Of a stretch of 64,000 nucleotides of DNA, positions 47,481 to 61,900 are shown in pieces. How positions within the stretch are numbered: the stretch's first letter is position 1; each line of letters begins with the position of its first letter. The position numbers and the translations under genes are program-made. Under the pieces are notes generated by a model. That model was not told where the DNA came from. It was given only the letters and a program-made list of their open reading frames with translations, and did not search any database. The stretch comes from Mycteria americana (taxonomy: Eukaryota; Chordata; Aves; Ciconiiformes; Ciconiidae), in the NCBI RefSeq assembly GCF_035582795.1, contig NC_134366.1:27947661-28011660 (forward strand). The letters run 5' to 3'.

Positions 47481-50400
47481 ATTATAGGTGGCTCTGAGGT
47501 CAAGCACAGGTTTCCACTCAGTATAAGTAGCAGAGGCATTGGAAGAAAATGGAAAAATAAAAGATACGTGAAAATACAAAGCCGATTCAGTATAAATCCA
47601 TTTTTTTGTGTGCGCTCCAAAAAGCTACAAATTCTGCATATGGAACAGTAAAAGCCATAATACTTCCCAAGGTAAGACTGTTCACGCCAACTAATAACAT
47701 GATCAATCTAGAGGCAGTCTGGAATGGTCTGTAAATTGCTGGTATGTTTGTAAAGTGTCCAGATTGTGTTTCTTCAACCATATCTTCTGCTGGACAACAG
47801 GTTTCTTCTGACAGAAGTTCACCTTTGCTTATTGATAGTCTTAATCAGTGCTAGTTTTAAAATGATGGAGCATTAATCTTAGAAGGGTGAATCATTTTGG
47901 AAGCCCATTTTTTGAAGTATGCTAATCTACTTTTAGATTATGACATAAACAAAACTATTTACTGAGTGTCAAAGAATTCATAGGTTTGCATTTTGAACTG
48001 GGCCTAATTATATTTTTTATGAAATTATATAAATTTTTTGGCCAATACTATTTCCTTTCTTTGGGAAATGGAAACTACTTCTCCCCCACAAAAAATAATC
48101 TGCAGTTACTTAGTTTTGGTGAAAGCAGTGTATAGCTGAAAAGAATTGTCCAGGAGACATTGAAACATTCAGTCTCGATTTAAAATATCAGAATGTTGTA
48201 TTAGTTCCAGTTAAAAATGTTTGGAACCAATTTGGCATTAAATCAGCCTTTTTAGTGTCCCAAGGGAGCTGCATCATGTCTTCCTCTTCCCTTATGGCTT
48301 AGGCTACACAGCTGGACTATATGTATAATAATTCACCGCTGCCAAGTGATTCCTAGTTTGGTTGTGGTGAGTCAGGAGGTGGGAAGACCAAGCGTCATAG
48401 GAGATCTTCTGCCAAGGAATATTAAATTGCACATTATGTTCTTGAATTTTTCATTTGAATTATTATATGTAGGTGAAAATCAATATTTTTTAGCTACGTT
48501 TTGCATAATCTTCACTAAGGAAATTTTGATATTCGTTCTTTTTCCCAGTGCTCAAAATCCAGACACTGTCTAATAGTTAAAAATGTCGTTTGTTGACCTC
48601 TGTTACTGTATTAGGGTTGAACTGACCTTATGCTGGACATGCTACTTTGATTTCAGGAATGGACACTGGGAAGACAAAACTTCTAGCACAAACTTAGATT
48701 GCTTTTGGGAGACCTTCTCTGTGGTGCATCCTTGCCTGTAGTTTTGAATATAAATTCTGAAACTCTCGCTGTGCAGCATACATCAATATGCCATGTATCA
48801 GTGTTCGGTGCCTCCAATGTCTTAACTTAAGGTCTTCCTCAAATCATCTTCCTGACTCCTGCTCTTCTGTGTTTGTTATGCCTATGGATGAAGAGACTTG
48901 TGTCTCCCACCATCTAGATTTCCTTCCTGTTCTAGTGCCAATTTCATAAGATTCAAGAGTTTTTAAAACATTAGTTTGGGTCGGATTCTTTATTTTGGCA
49001 GGTACTTTACATTGCACTGACAACGTAAAAGGATCAACAGAGCTGGCAGAAATGACCCTGCTCTGTAAATTGAGTGTATCATGTTCTTGCTGATGTAATT
49101 GTAGTTGCAGCAATTCAAATATGAACTTTTCATTGCTACAAGTATTTTTTTTTCAGTCTCTGGGGACAAAAATAGTCTTTATTAAGTAATGGACCCAGCT
49201 TTTGAATTCAGGTGCTAGCCGGGGGAGAGTCCTCAGTTCATCTGGTTAATACTGTGTGTCTAAGCTGAATATAACCTGGGTTTCTCACACTGTAATTTTA
49301 GTTCATTCTTCATTCAGGCATTTCCCAGTAACTTTTCCTAACAAATTATCTCATTAAATTTAGTAAATAAGACCTGTTCCATTTGGCTGCATGCACCATT
49401 GGTTGTATTAAATAACTAATTAGATGCAGAAGCCATTTAATAAAAAAAAAAAAAGACACTCTCTCCCAATTCCATAACCCAAACAATCTGACAGTTTCTG
49501 TAGCAGCAGTGAAGTGAAAGTAGCTCGAATCACCAGGAAGACATTATATTTGCTATATAGTAGATTCTAATGGCTTTCTCAATTAAATATTTTGAAGCTG
49601 GGAATTCATAAACATCATAATGCCTGGGTATTATTTTACCTCTCTGCAGTTATTTGAAAGGCACGCTCTCCTTTCCAGTGAATGAAAATTCTAGCCTCAA
49701 CATTTGAATTCTTGTCATTTTGCTCGTTTAAGCTTTTGTTTGGATCCTTTTCCTGATGGATTAAGCAAGCAGCTGCTCTTTGATCATAGCATCTGTGCCC
49801 CTTATTTTGACTTGAAGTTTCAAAATGTGCAGTTCGTGAAAGGTCTAAGCAAATGGATTTCTTTTGTTTGTCTTGTTCAAAAGAAAGCAGTTTGAAGACT
49901 ATTAAGGATATTGCTGTGCTACTGTCAATGCTGTTACCGTTTAGGATGTATCATTGTTTTCCCCTATCAGTACACGGATGCAGGGTTCTTGGGAAATGAC
50001 AAGAACTATTACTACCTGAAAGAAATCATTATTTAGTTGTCCATTAATGAACAGGCTTTGGAGTAATTTTGCTAACTGAAATGCCAGTATAGATTGGTCT
50101 GATCGCTATCTGAGAGTGACAGAAAATACAGGCGGATTGTGATGATGCCATTCTTTTGATACTGGCAGAAGAAACAAGAAGCAAATGAAAAATAGCAGCC
50201 ATCAGGTCCAGATGGTAGTGAAAATGACGACTTTGTAGGCCGACTGTTATAACAGTGTATGCCGTTACTTCTTTTACGTGTTTTTTTTATTGGTCTAGAC
50301 TTGTGTCCTACATGGACACAGTTTGTGGTTTGGCACGTTAAATTGTACCCCAAAAAAGCAGACACAAGGAAATGTAGTTGTTGATGTTTAAATTACACAA

Positions 50401-53400
50401 TACACAATTCACTAGCTTTTAGAATAAATTATAGTTCTACCTACGTATTGACATCTAGGGGTTTAGATTTGCAAACTCCTGGGTTTGGTTTTATTTGCTA
50501 TTATCGCCAAAAGATTGCAAAAGGTGCTGAATGTTGGAGCCCTCATCTCTTTCCCAAAACTCTGTACCTCTAAGTGCTCACACCACAAGGGTAAAGAAAG
50601 ATTAATTATTCCTAGTCCATCCAGCAATGACTGAATTCTGCTTGTCTTGAAATCAGCATGAAGAGGATGCTGTCAGTGATCTCTTCATCCTCTTTTTCCC
50701 CAGGTCTGAAGGAAGCAGCAATTAGAGGTTTTTATTCCTTTTGTGTGCTTATGAACAGTATCGTTAACAGGTTTTAGGCAACCGTCTGACAGCTACAGGA
50801 GGCAGAACTGGGGAAGACCCAGGGTACCCAGGAGCTTACAGGAGCAAGCTGCCCCTCTGGGGAGAAAGGGGCAAGGAGAAGCAATTCTGGTTTATGCTCT
50901 CTGCCTGTAAACCAAATGTTTGTTGCCTTTCTGCTTGTATTCAGTTTGCCTTGGTGGTTGCTCCTGTTCCTTTAAACCCTTTGCTAACTGTCCAGCGTAT
51001 TCTGCTTATGTTGCTTCATAATTCACTGCGTAGCATTCATTAAATAGATATTTTCATCAACAAGTAGGAATTCCTTTACATGTCCCTATCCTTACATCTA
51101 TTAAGAGACGATCCTGGAAGCGTGGCAAGGAGAAGGAGCAGGAAGCACGGCCAACCATCCACAAAACGGGGCATTTACTTTTACAATGCAGATTCACATG
51201 CACCCTCTCCATTTCTAACCTTGATGGTAGTTCAAGTCAAATCAAGCCTGCATTTATTGACTTGCCAGAGTTTACTGACAGAAAACATTACTCTTGGCAA
51301 ATTACAAAACGGCTAGGAGTATCAGACGAAATAACTGACGCTTCACTGCAGTAATATAAATGACCTAAATACCCAGTTATAGTGGAGTCTTTTGGTGTGT
51401 GAAAATAGATCTTTTGTAGAGTACAGATTGCACACAATGTAGAAATGTCGCCATAATAAAATATCTAACAATCTTTAGAGGAGCTCTATTAATGGAAAAT
51501 GTTCTTAAATAAACGTAAAGCCGTTGTAATTACTATTTTGTTGACGGTTAGTAGCACGTTGTCTGTGTGACCCCTTTGGAAGAATGCTATCTTGTCATCT
51601 TTTCAATGTGCTGGCACATCCCCAAGGCTATGAAAAATCGAGAGTCTGGGGATGCAGGAATTAAATGCATTTCCAAATGCTGCTTTTTTCTGTACATTTT
51701 CTTTTGAGCTAATTTATCTTTCTTTTTTTTTTAATTCCAAGACCTTATTTGTTTTATATGGTTTCTAAAATTGGATAGCACCTCCTAACTGTAAGTGATT
51801 CAGTTTTAACATTTTTCCTTTGCAAAAGCACTGCCATGGCTTGCCGAGATGTTGAGCACCCACCTCACTTGCTAATTTCCATGGGAGCTGGAAATGTTCA
51901 GCTTTCATGGAAATAGCACTCAAGATGTCTCAAGCGGAGGACTTAAAAGCTGTTGCTCCAAAAATGGCAGGCTGCTTTTGAAAATACAGTTCTATATTTG
52001 AAATGGTTTTTTTCTGCATTAATTTTCTCCATTTTAGTTTGATTCTGAATCAGCTTCACTGAGAGAATTGGGGTTGGGATGGGGGGTGGGTTCCAGGCAC
52101 AGATGTACCAAGGGGACATGGATGACGGGGGGACGATGAAAGCCCAGGTCCAGCACCAGGGGCCATAACTGTTTGCTTCAATGTTCCCCACCGTGACTGT
52201 GTGCCCTTGCAGTACTCTGCGGCTGCTCAGACTGATTCAGCGCAGAGGGGTTTTAACATTGGGCTTGCATCCAGCAGAGATCAGTACAAAGAACCTCTCT
52301 TTAAGATCCCATATTTTAATATGGTGGTGCGTAGAGGTGAGAGAGGTTCAAATTCGAGGCATCCCTGGATTTCTTGGTGAATTGTACTGATCAGAGGCCC
52401 TGTGTCTATGAGGACCATTTGAACGAGGTAACTGTGTGCTAGAGCAATTACAGGGGTGATCTCCTTGGCCAGATTGACTCTGTCAATGCAAAGCAATGTT
52501 TACTGAGCACTGCAGTATGGTAACACGCAAGGGGATGGCACTGCTTTAAAATCCTGCCTGCTGTTGCTGTAGTGTGCCTGTGTGAGATGATCTTTTAAGG
52601 TAGTTGCTTTAGTTGTCAAACAGAGAGTTTCAGTAATGGAGACAGTGCTGCACCTTTCACTAAGGAAGTTAGGTAAGCAGCTAACGTCCAGGTTATTCTG
52701 CTTTTACTTACTACATTTTCAATAATTAATTGTACAGAAGAGCTACTGAGCAAGAGCGTATCTCTGCAAATGTCATTACTTTGGTACTTAAAGAATACAT
52801 TTAGATGTCATTTGAAATAAAACAAATTTTAAGTGCTGAAAAGAGAAGGAACAAAAGGAGAGTACTAAATGTAGAGTTGAGAAATGTGAGGTTAGGGATC
52901 AAGTTGATGCCAGGGCAGTCAGTCCAACGTCCTAGCCTTCCTTCCTGCTTGGAGATGCAGTGGAGAGGAGGTAATGCGACTAGTACAGCATCACCGCTGT
53001 TTTTCCCTGAGAGCATTTCTGAGTCATAAACTGAAGTGCTAAACATCTGTCAATTTTGAAATAATGGGACAAGAATTTTTGCCAAAAAGATTTCACATGG
53101 ATATTCTTTTTTCAGTCTTACTTCAAATTTCAGACTTTTTCATTCAAATTTTCTGTTCTATTTCTAGGATTAATGTATACCTTTTAACTCACATTTGTAA
53201 CCTCTCTTGATGCTTGTTTAGCCCTACATCTTACGGAAATTCCTATCTCTCGTTAGTTGTATGGAGTCGTACGTGTGCCACTCTAATGGGATTTTTAATT
53301 CGCATTTCCTCCTGCTCTGCTCAGCCAGCCATAATACCATGGAGAAATGTTCTGTCTTGAGGGCAGGAATAAAATTTATGGAAATAAGATTGATATCTGA

Positions 53401-56400
53401 GATCTGTTCTTGAAGGTCGTCTCTGCTTACATCTGCCCTCTGCTTACTGCAGTGACGGGGATGTGTATGCATAAAAAGGAGGGTGAAACTCTGTGATTGC
53501 ATCCTTTCCTAGTGAATACTATTTAACAGCCTGTGTCTGACCATTTTAAAGGCCTGCTGAGCTGCATTACTGAAACTACAGGTCACAACTAACAATTATG
53601 CAAGTTAATTATGCTTTCCTCAATTGTGAAGGGCTTATATAAGGGTTTCTTTTTAAAACACGTATAATTGCCTTGAAGAAAAAACTGCTATTATTTGCAG
53701 GAGAACACATTGTATAATAGAAGTCAAAGCAAGAATCTACCCTGAAGCTTGCTCTCACAGAGGTGGTTTAGCCCAGATCCCCTAAAAATAAAGTCCTGAG
53801 GGGCAAGTTCATGCATACTTTGAATTAAGCTACATGACTAGGAACTTGGGCATTTTGAAACATGTACATTTTATTTCAGGGACCTACAGTATTTGATGTT
53901 AAAAAAAAAAAAAGAAAGAGTTTTTTAGGTATCTTTAAGCACTAATCTTCAACCAAAAATAGTATTACATTTGTAGAGCGGTTGGGAATATTCAGAATCC
54001 AGAGTAACTGGGAAAATTCAAAACATGACTGCTGTGAAACATCTATTTTAATATAGCACAAATAGTTTAACATACAGTTGTTTCCGGGTTCTGTTTTAGA
54101 AATGTAAAGTTGTTAAAAAAACCCACTAAAATCAGTACAAAAGCAGTAATTACATTCCCTCTGGAGCCAAGCTGGTGTGTAACACGGCTCCTTTTGACTT
54201 TTACTATCTGTGGGTTTTAATGTAGGCGGAAAACTTGCCACAAAATGATAATCGGATAGTACTCGACATTTCTAAAAAATGTTTTTTTTCCCACCAGATT
54301 TGCAGCCTACACAGTGAAGTTATGTACTTGTATCATGAGAAAATGTAATTTAGGAAAGCAGGAATTCACTGAATATAAAGTCTCAAATGGCAGAGGGGAA
54401 TACAGTTTCAGTATTAGGCTTTTATAAAAGGAAAAATGTTAGTAATCTCTTATTCATGCAGTTATGTCCTGAATATTTACAAATTCATATAAACCAGAAT
54501 GTACTATGTCGATGTATTTTTCAGTACAAAGCAGTAGGTACCAAACTCATAATATGAAGCAGAATAGAAGTATAAGCTTTTCTGATCTACATAGAGAAAA
54601 GTCCTTTTTATGACCACTGGTAATAAATGGGATCTGAAATTGGCAGCAGTACAAGACTGGCATAATACCACTGGCACGAAGGAAAGTGTTTTCACTCCGC
54701 TCCCTTTAACTGTAATGACTGCAGTGCTAAAGATATTTTTAAAATCTAAAACAAAAGAGAAGAATACAATTTAGAAAAATCCGTGTGTATTTAAATGCAA
54801 GGTCTTAAAATAGAACAGAATTTTGAGGGAGGTTTTTTTAAACAAATGGCATTATTTGAGAAAGTGTCTTATTAAGACTTCTTATTTTGGAGTATTCAGC
54901 TGGTTTTAGTTTGGTTTTGCATGTGTTTTAGCTCAGATTCTCTGTTCTTCACTGTATATGTCAAAACCTGTAATTGATTTATTAAACCAGACTGGCTATT
55001 CTGTTGATAGGGAGATGTGGATACCCTTAAGCTTGTGCAGGATAAATACATTTACTTTGGCCATTATAAACATTTTATTAAGTATTATAGATGAGGAGTC
55101 TATGACGATGGTTACTTAACCTGCATGCTTCTGGAGACCTAGTTTAATGGTACTTTTGTCTCATTAGGCCAGCATGTTCACTAGCTATCTCCATAGAATA
55201 AGAAACAATTCTTGAAGTAGGAGTATACGTAAATAAAATAATGGCTCTAAAATGTTGTATTGTGATTTGGTTGTTTCAAGGAATTCAAAACAACTGCTCT
55301 GTTACAGAGACTTTGAGGAGTGGAATGTGTAACTGCAGCTTGCTGTTCTTTCAGCCTCTTCTCAAGGGTAAAATGGAGCAAAAGTTCATTAAATTAATGA
55401 TTGCTGTAAAAAACCTGAAATTTAATTCACGTCTCGCTGGAGGAAATGCTGTAAGAAGCAACTATATAGTCTCAGATTGTGCGTGCCTATAATTATTATT
55501 TAGTATCTATCATATACCATGTGAAGTGCCTGCTCTCATAGCTCCAAAGTGCAGTGACAGCAGCAATTTTTTCCAGTTGCAGGACAGATACCACGGATTT
55601 ATGTTAATAGAAAGTGGGTGCATCTTCCACTTCTGCCAGTAGTATATTCTGGTCAAGTTGCATGAATTCAACTCCCAGATATTGCCAGAAAGAGCAGAAT
55701 AGAAGTAAACTTTTACCGTATTCTTGACTTTGTCTTGAGAACTTAATTTAAAATGTTTCACTACGACTCCTGTTAACATATCTGTTTGGATGTCTTCAGG
55801 TTTATTTGCAATTCAGAGCCATTCTAATAGAATGAGTTTATTTGACAGTAAGTCTCTGTTTTATTGGGGGTATTTTGTTCTTTCTGGACATCTTGCTAAT
55901 TCCTCGGAATAATTTTTTAAGTATTATCTTAGACGACTGAATGCTTTTTGCTTCATATTTGAACTGCCACATATGCCTAATAGCCTTTTCAGTTCTTTGA
56001 TTTATTTGGGACTGCGTTGTTATCAGAATCTTGATAAAAGTTGCATGCAAGAGCTGTAAGGCTGTGTTTTCTGTCTTGAGCCCCCCCTAGACTTGAGGTA
56101 TAATACAAGTTTTAAGACAGGTTGGTGACAACCCTTGATGTTAACAGTGCGGCTTGTCATTTGCCAGAAATGGTAGTAGGCAAGCTACTTGCACTTGCTC
56201 TTTTGTCTCCTAGAGGTGTTAAAGCAAGCAGGCCTCCAAGAGAGAACTTCCTGGAAAACACAGAAAGAGTAACTAAGAAAAGGAGAAGTATATTCAGTAT
56301 GTCCAGCTCCAAAGTTATTACCTCTTTCTTACAGCTTAGCAGGAGGAAGTAACTGGAGGTGCTAAAACCAGCTCAGCTTCCTAAACTGCAATAGATCAGG

Positions 56401-57699
56401 ACCTTCAAAGAGAAGTGGCTGTTTGTCAAGTACTGTAATTTATCCCCTTATAAAGTCATACTTCTTTCTGAATTGTTGATATCTGATCATACGATTGCAT
56501 AGTTGCCAGTTTGAATGCAAAGGAAGCAGTGAGAAATACACAGCCCTGGGTGAAAGAGAATGGCATCCTCTTGGCAGCAACCTGCAAGTTTCAGCAGATC
56601 TTCATCAACCTTGTGTGAAAGCATCACCCAAGCTTCAGCTGCATTCCTCTGCAGAAGGAATTTGGGGAAGTTGTTGTATTTTGTTTGTTTGTTGAATGTT
56701 CTTAAGTTCTGACGAAAGATTATTTCCCTAACCGGGAAGATAATTTTAGAGAGATGAAGAATTTGCTATCAGAAGTTCCTCATGGAGTTGGTTGAAAAAA
56801 AATAGCAAAAACACAACAAAGTTTTATTACATTTTTTTTTTTTTTTCAAAACCGCCTTCTGCTAGCTGTAGAGATATTATTATGTATTGTTTTAAAAGAA
56901 AGAAGGTAGCTCTAAATCAAACTTTCAATTAAAAAAAAGGCATTTGCAAACAATGACCAGAAAATTTTGGCTAGCTCGGTGTCACCATGGCTTTTGGGAG
57001 ATGAAAAAAAGACGACAAGTGCTATGTAGAATGCAAAACTAATCTCAAAGAGTGGAGTGCAGCTATTCATCATTTTTAAGGTTTTACAGCTGGTTTTGTT
57101 AGTGATAATTCAGATAAATGAGGTCTGCAGTGTTCTTTAACCATTTGGGAAACACGTCCTTTTCTTTTAGAATATTTCTTCTTCCAATAATTGAAGAAGT
57201 AAAAATAGATCTGGCTACCTATTTTTGTCCAAAGTTGCTCTTTTATTTCAGAATGAAAGGTTGACATCTTCTGCACTTTCTCTGGGAAAATTTTGGATAA
57301 GTTCTTCAAAATGTATATCAAAAGAAGGAAAAATTCTGAACTTTTAAATTTCTTTAGAAGTATACCCCACCTATTTTAGAATACTAGAGTGACTCTTGAT
57401 ATGAATCAGATGTATTTCCCTGGCTTTTGCTATTTGTCTGGTCCTTAATAGCTTCTGGTAGACACTGTAATGATGTACTATTATCTTGATCTTGATACCT
57501 TAATTGTTTTAAAAGGAAAAATACTTTAAATGCAGTGGATGGCATAGCGGGAAGCAGAAGAAACTCCTTCACTGACATTTTTCCAAATAAGGACTAACGT
57601 GGTACCAGTTTTTCCACATACCCTATTGAAAAGTATGTAACACTCTTCTAAACATTCTGCTGACAAAGGAAACCTTCAGGGAGATCTTCCATGTTGTGA
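47481..57699. other. PPP1R9A: PPP1R9A intron, 10 kb with no recognised gene
   Basis: AT-rich intron with no CR1 tail, exon or RNA gene recognised. Low-complexity runs include A at 49442-49454 and T at about 56831-56846. Short frames (up to about 97 codons) are unrecognised. Confidence 0.5.
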
Positions 57700-57713
57700 G
57701 GCAGCGTTGGGCC

Positions 57714-57741
57714 CCCTCAGCACCCATGGGTGTGCTGAGGG
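57714..57741. repeat. Short hairpin in a GC-rich patch
   Basis: CCCTCAGCAC (57714-57723) and its exact complement GTGCTGAGGG (57732-57741) flank an 8-base loop. It lies at the start of a GC-richer stretch (about 57690-57850) in AT-rich intron. Confidence 0.5.
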
Positions 57742-57849
57742 CTGAAGGGAGGTTGATCAGCAGCGCGCTCCTGGCCAGCCCGGCCAGAATCCGAGAGCCG
57801 TGGCAGTGCTATCCAGGGACCTGGGTGGCTGTGTTTGAGTGGAGAGGTG

Positions 57850-58510
57850 CTGGGATCAAGCAAGTGTACATGTGAAATAGTCTGTCCGAGAAGATTTTTT
57901 TATTTGTTCTACTCCCTGATATGTTTTATTTGAAGATGGAGAAATGAACGCAAAAAGCCTGTATTAGAGAAACTAGTGTCAAAGGAAAGTAATAATGCAG
58001 TCCTTGAAAAGAGAGGTAGGGGCACTTTGTTGCTGGAAAACTTCCAGGAATTTTGGAGAATAGTAAATTTCAAGAAATAATTATTATGTGTTTAGAAAAA
58101 AGCGCTAAATCACTCTTTGAGGCCATTTGAAAGTATATTGCATGAGACAATGGAAGTTTTCGTCTTTAATGTTGGAAGACCTTAATTGGAACGCTAAGAG
58201 TTGCATTGAGAAATTAAGCATAGGAAGTATGTACATGCTCATGCACAGACATAGTTGTATATTATACATAAATACCTGGAATGGACTGTAGAATAAGTGT
58301 ATATACATAAATTTATTGAAGCATTAGGTGAAATTTAAATAAGAGAAAAATTTGTGATAGCATCCTTTGGGCAAATATATCTGCTGTTAGAGAACTATAT
58401 GCAGCTTATGCTTTAAAACAGGTGGAAAAAATGGTAACAGGACCTTTCCCGAATCTCTGTATAGCTCTTACAGAATTCTTTGCATTAAACTCAAGCCTGA
58501 ATATTTACTG
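57850..58510. other. PPP1R9A intron, no feature seen
   Basis: AT-rich intronic DNA without recognised exon or repeat. Confidence 0.45.
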
Positions 58511-58551
58511 CTTTTTATGGTATTCAACCATGATGAATACCATATAAAAAG
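58511..58551. repeat. AT-rich hairpin, 16-bp stem with one bulge
   Basis: TATGGTATTCA (58516-58526) is followed after seven bases by its exact complement TGAATACCATA (58534-58544). Beyond a two-base bulge, CTTTT (58511-58515) pairs with AAAAG (58547-58551). The total span is 41 bases, too short for a standard microRNA precursor. Confidence 0.6.
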
Positions 58552-58671
58552 CTCCTGACTATTCTGTCCTTAATGACTTTGCATGGGAGTGCATGGAGAG
58601 AAAATGTCTTTGGGCAAGCCCAATAGCTATTAATACTTAAATAATGTCATCTTGCTTAAATTAAATGTGTC

Positions 58672-58915
58672 CTGTATACTATACTTTAGACTGGATATTA
58701 GGAAATTTTTCTTCACTGAAAGGGTTATCAAGCACTGGAACAGGCTGCCCAGGGAAGTGGTTGAGTCACCGTCCCTGGAGGTATTTAAAGGACGTTTGGA
58801 TGAGGTGCTTAGGGACATGCTATAGTGGTGGTCTTGGTAGTGTTAGGTTTACGGTTGGACTCGAAAAAGACTTAAAGGTCTTTTCCAACCTATACGATTC
58901 TGTGATTCTGTGATA
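58672..58915 (+). mobile_element. CR1 3'-end fragment (+ strand)
   Basis: It reads ACTGGATATTAGGAAATTTT, then the CTGCCCAGGGAAGTGG block, and ends TTTTCCAACCTATACGATTC followed by two TGTGATTC-type tail units. Text for the extreme C-terminus of ORF2 remains but is interrupted. It belongs to the same family type as the inverted fragment at 27.7 kb. Confidence 0.88.
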
Positions 58916-61900
58916 CTCCATACAAATAATTACATTTACCACAAGGTAATTTTTTATCACTTTTTTGGGGGAGGGTGCACAGAGAAGGGTGTTCCTTTTC
59001 CCTCTATTTCTATTAATTTTTATATTGTTTAGTACAGGAGAAAAGCTGATCATATGGAGGAAAATATTTTACATTTTTATTTAAGATATTTGTTTTGAAA
59101 TGTAAATCTCATGTTTTGCATTGCGAAAAACTTGTCTTTGATTGTCAATGAAGACAAAGATAGCTGTATGAAACAATGTGCTTTTTCTCTCTTTATTTTT
59201 AATTCCAAGCAAATTTGCCTTTAAAAGTATCAGAAGCATATTACTGGTGGTTAGAGGAATGGTGATGTTAGTTTAAGAACCGCTTTCATATTATGGTAAC
59301 TGTGTAAAACCAGCACGTGCAGGCCAGACAGGGTTTGGAAATCGCTGGACATTGAGAATATGGTCAAACCACTCATGAACAAAAACCTTGCTGAAAGGCT
59401 CAGATGCTGCTAGAACTTAACCTTGATGCTTATGCCGTAGTTCATGTCAGGTTTTTCCATTTTAAGCTCTGTCCGGGAGCTATTAATTCAGCTGTGAGAA
59501 CTTGCTTGAAGCTGCAATTTTTAATACAGTTTGTCAAGGTGGAAAACCAACAGAAATTGGTTCATCATGTTTTGAGTTCCAGGAATCTTAAAAAAGCCGC
59601 TGAGATCAGGAAATCTATAAAGGCTTGGTTGAAACTTGGTAGAAACAGACATTAAATGGATTTCAGTTCAGACCTGTTATAAATGAACAGATGAAAATTA
59701 TTTTAGACTAAAAATTACGTATATATATCTTAAGATTTCAGCTAAATCTTTGGAGCAAATGCCACACTACAAAAAATCTATTCTGAGGTCAAACTGTGGG
59801 GTGCTCCACTGCTTGCTTTGCATGTTCTGAGAGGGAAACAAGTAGGAAAGAGTAATTACCTTTAAATTAGTAGTCCGAGAGTACAGGTAAACTCTTCCAG
59901 TGCTTTGACAATGGTTTGGAAGAGTCTCAGAGTCTTTGTTATGGACTCAGCTGAATATGAACTGTCCTTTCTTGTGATTGCTTTATAATTAAGACTTCGA
60001 AGCAGCCTTTTAACTTGTTCTGAATAAATTTCTAACAGATCACCTATCATACAGACCAGCGAGTCTTGGAGGAGCATATGTGTTGATCAGAACTTCTTTT
60101 TTTTTTTTTTCCTCCTAAAAAAAGAATTATTTGTTTGGACTCATATTCTATGTCTGTGCCTTTCATTCTGAGCAGAAAATTTCTACTTTCTTTAGCTGTG
60201 GTTGTAAGCAGTGATGTACGCTTTATCCTCCCTTGAATTATTGACTGAATGGTTGGATTTCCTCCTCTTGCCCTGTGGAAGACACAGGACCATGTTCAAC
60301 ACACAGTGCCTGTGTCTAGCTAGAAATCCCTCCTCTTGATTGCAACTCCTGCCTGCAGTATAGCCACCTGCAGTCCCGTACAGCCCTTTCCCCCCGTTGG
60401 TCCCAGAGCTCTCCCTTGGCATTGCATCAGGCTGACTTTCACCGGTAGCTTTTAGTGTACCTGGTGGAGAACTGCCATAATATATTCCCTGTGTTAATTT
60501 GTATACAGTTCTCATGCTGCAGGGAAAGCAAGCTCTTGTTCAGCCAGCCTCTGCTTCTGGGCAGAAGAAGAGGTGGTGAGACTGTTGAGTAAGTCCTTCA
60601 TTTGAGGGGTTATACGGTAGTTAATAAAATTCGTGTTTCGACAGTATTTCCCTTTTTATGTTTTATTTGTTCAAGAAGATTTCAGTACTGCTCAAAGAGT
60701 AGGCTTGAAGCGTGGGAGGTTGCCTGCCTGCCTTCAGGTATCAGAGAGCGGGCTTGTCTGCCTGCTGGGCTGGGGCTGCGTGACAGGCTCCTCTGGGGCG
60801 TGGGATTCCATTCTGCTCCTAATGAGGTTTCTCTTCTCAGCTGTGGGGTGCGGATGCTACAGCCATTGTTTAAATAGGAAAGCTAGCTTCCTAACCTGAA
60901 ATTACGTGGTGTGAACGCTCTTCCCCTGTAATGTCATATAAGGAGAACAGGAAAATGTAGGGCAAAAGAGAAGAGGCATGAGGACTTCAAGGGGGATGAC
61001 TGGTGGAGGATTGCAGAGTCAATATGAGTAATGCACGTGAAAGTAAATGAGGAAAGACAGTGGTAGAAGAGAGGCAAAGCAGTTTTCATGAGGGTCTCTC
61101 TTTCTGGGGTCCCGTGACACTAACATCCAAAAATGTCTCGGCAATCTTAGGTGCAACTTTAACTGCCAAAAATAGTCAGTTGTAACACTGGTTCACAATT
61201 CGGATTTATGAAAGACTAGCTGAGTTGAGTACTCAGTTGTTTCTAAACATCACGGTTAAACAGCCAAGGAAATTAATACCTTGCAAAGGGATTGATATTT
61301 TGACTAAATGTGAGGGGGATAACGTGTGCGTGAACTCAGTAATTTCGCTCAATGCTGCGGTGTTTTGTCTGATGTCAGACAAAATCTTTTGTCAGATTTT
61401 GGATGGTGTTGATGTATAAAGTCACATAAGTCAATTTAACATTGTTCCTCTAAATCCTGTTTATGCAAGGGTTTGGATAAATCCATCATCATCTCCATAT
61501 GATCATTGTCACTTTTGTCTGGATATCAGGCACAGTGTTGACTCGTGAATGTAGTCCCTGCCATGGCATGGCCTCTAAGGTTTAGTCTGTGCTATAAAAA
61601 GCATTTTCCCTGGTTCTTCAGGTGTGCTGTAGCCCACACCACTACAGTCTCTGAAGCAGATAATGCAACTGATAGAGTGTTGTGTAAGACTTCAGTAAGT
61701 ATTCCAGAAATAGCAATTCTTTTAATGGAGATAAGTCTTCCCCGTGGGAGCCCGGAGCTCCAGAGGCACTGCTTGGGTTGCTTTTGCAGACACTGTGCAG
61801 CTGGTGTGGTAAGAAGGAGCTTCTCCTTTCCCTCCACTCTGGCAGTCATTTCAGTCCACCTTTGCTGGGCTTCATCCGCATGCCGTTACCTCCCAGCATG

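Noticed and set aside
52340-52365. GGTTCAAATTC, resembling a tRNA T-loop
   Set aside because: No acceptor stem, D arm or anticodon arm could be matched upstream.
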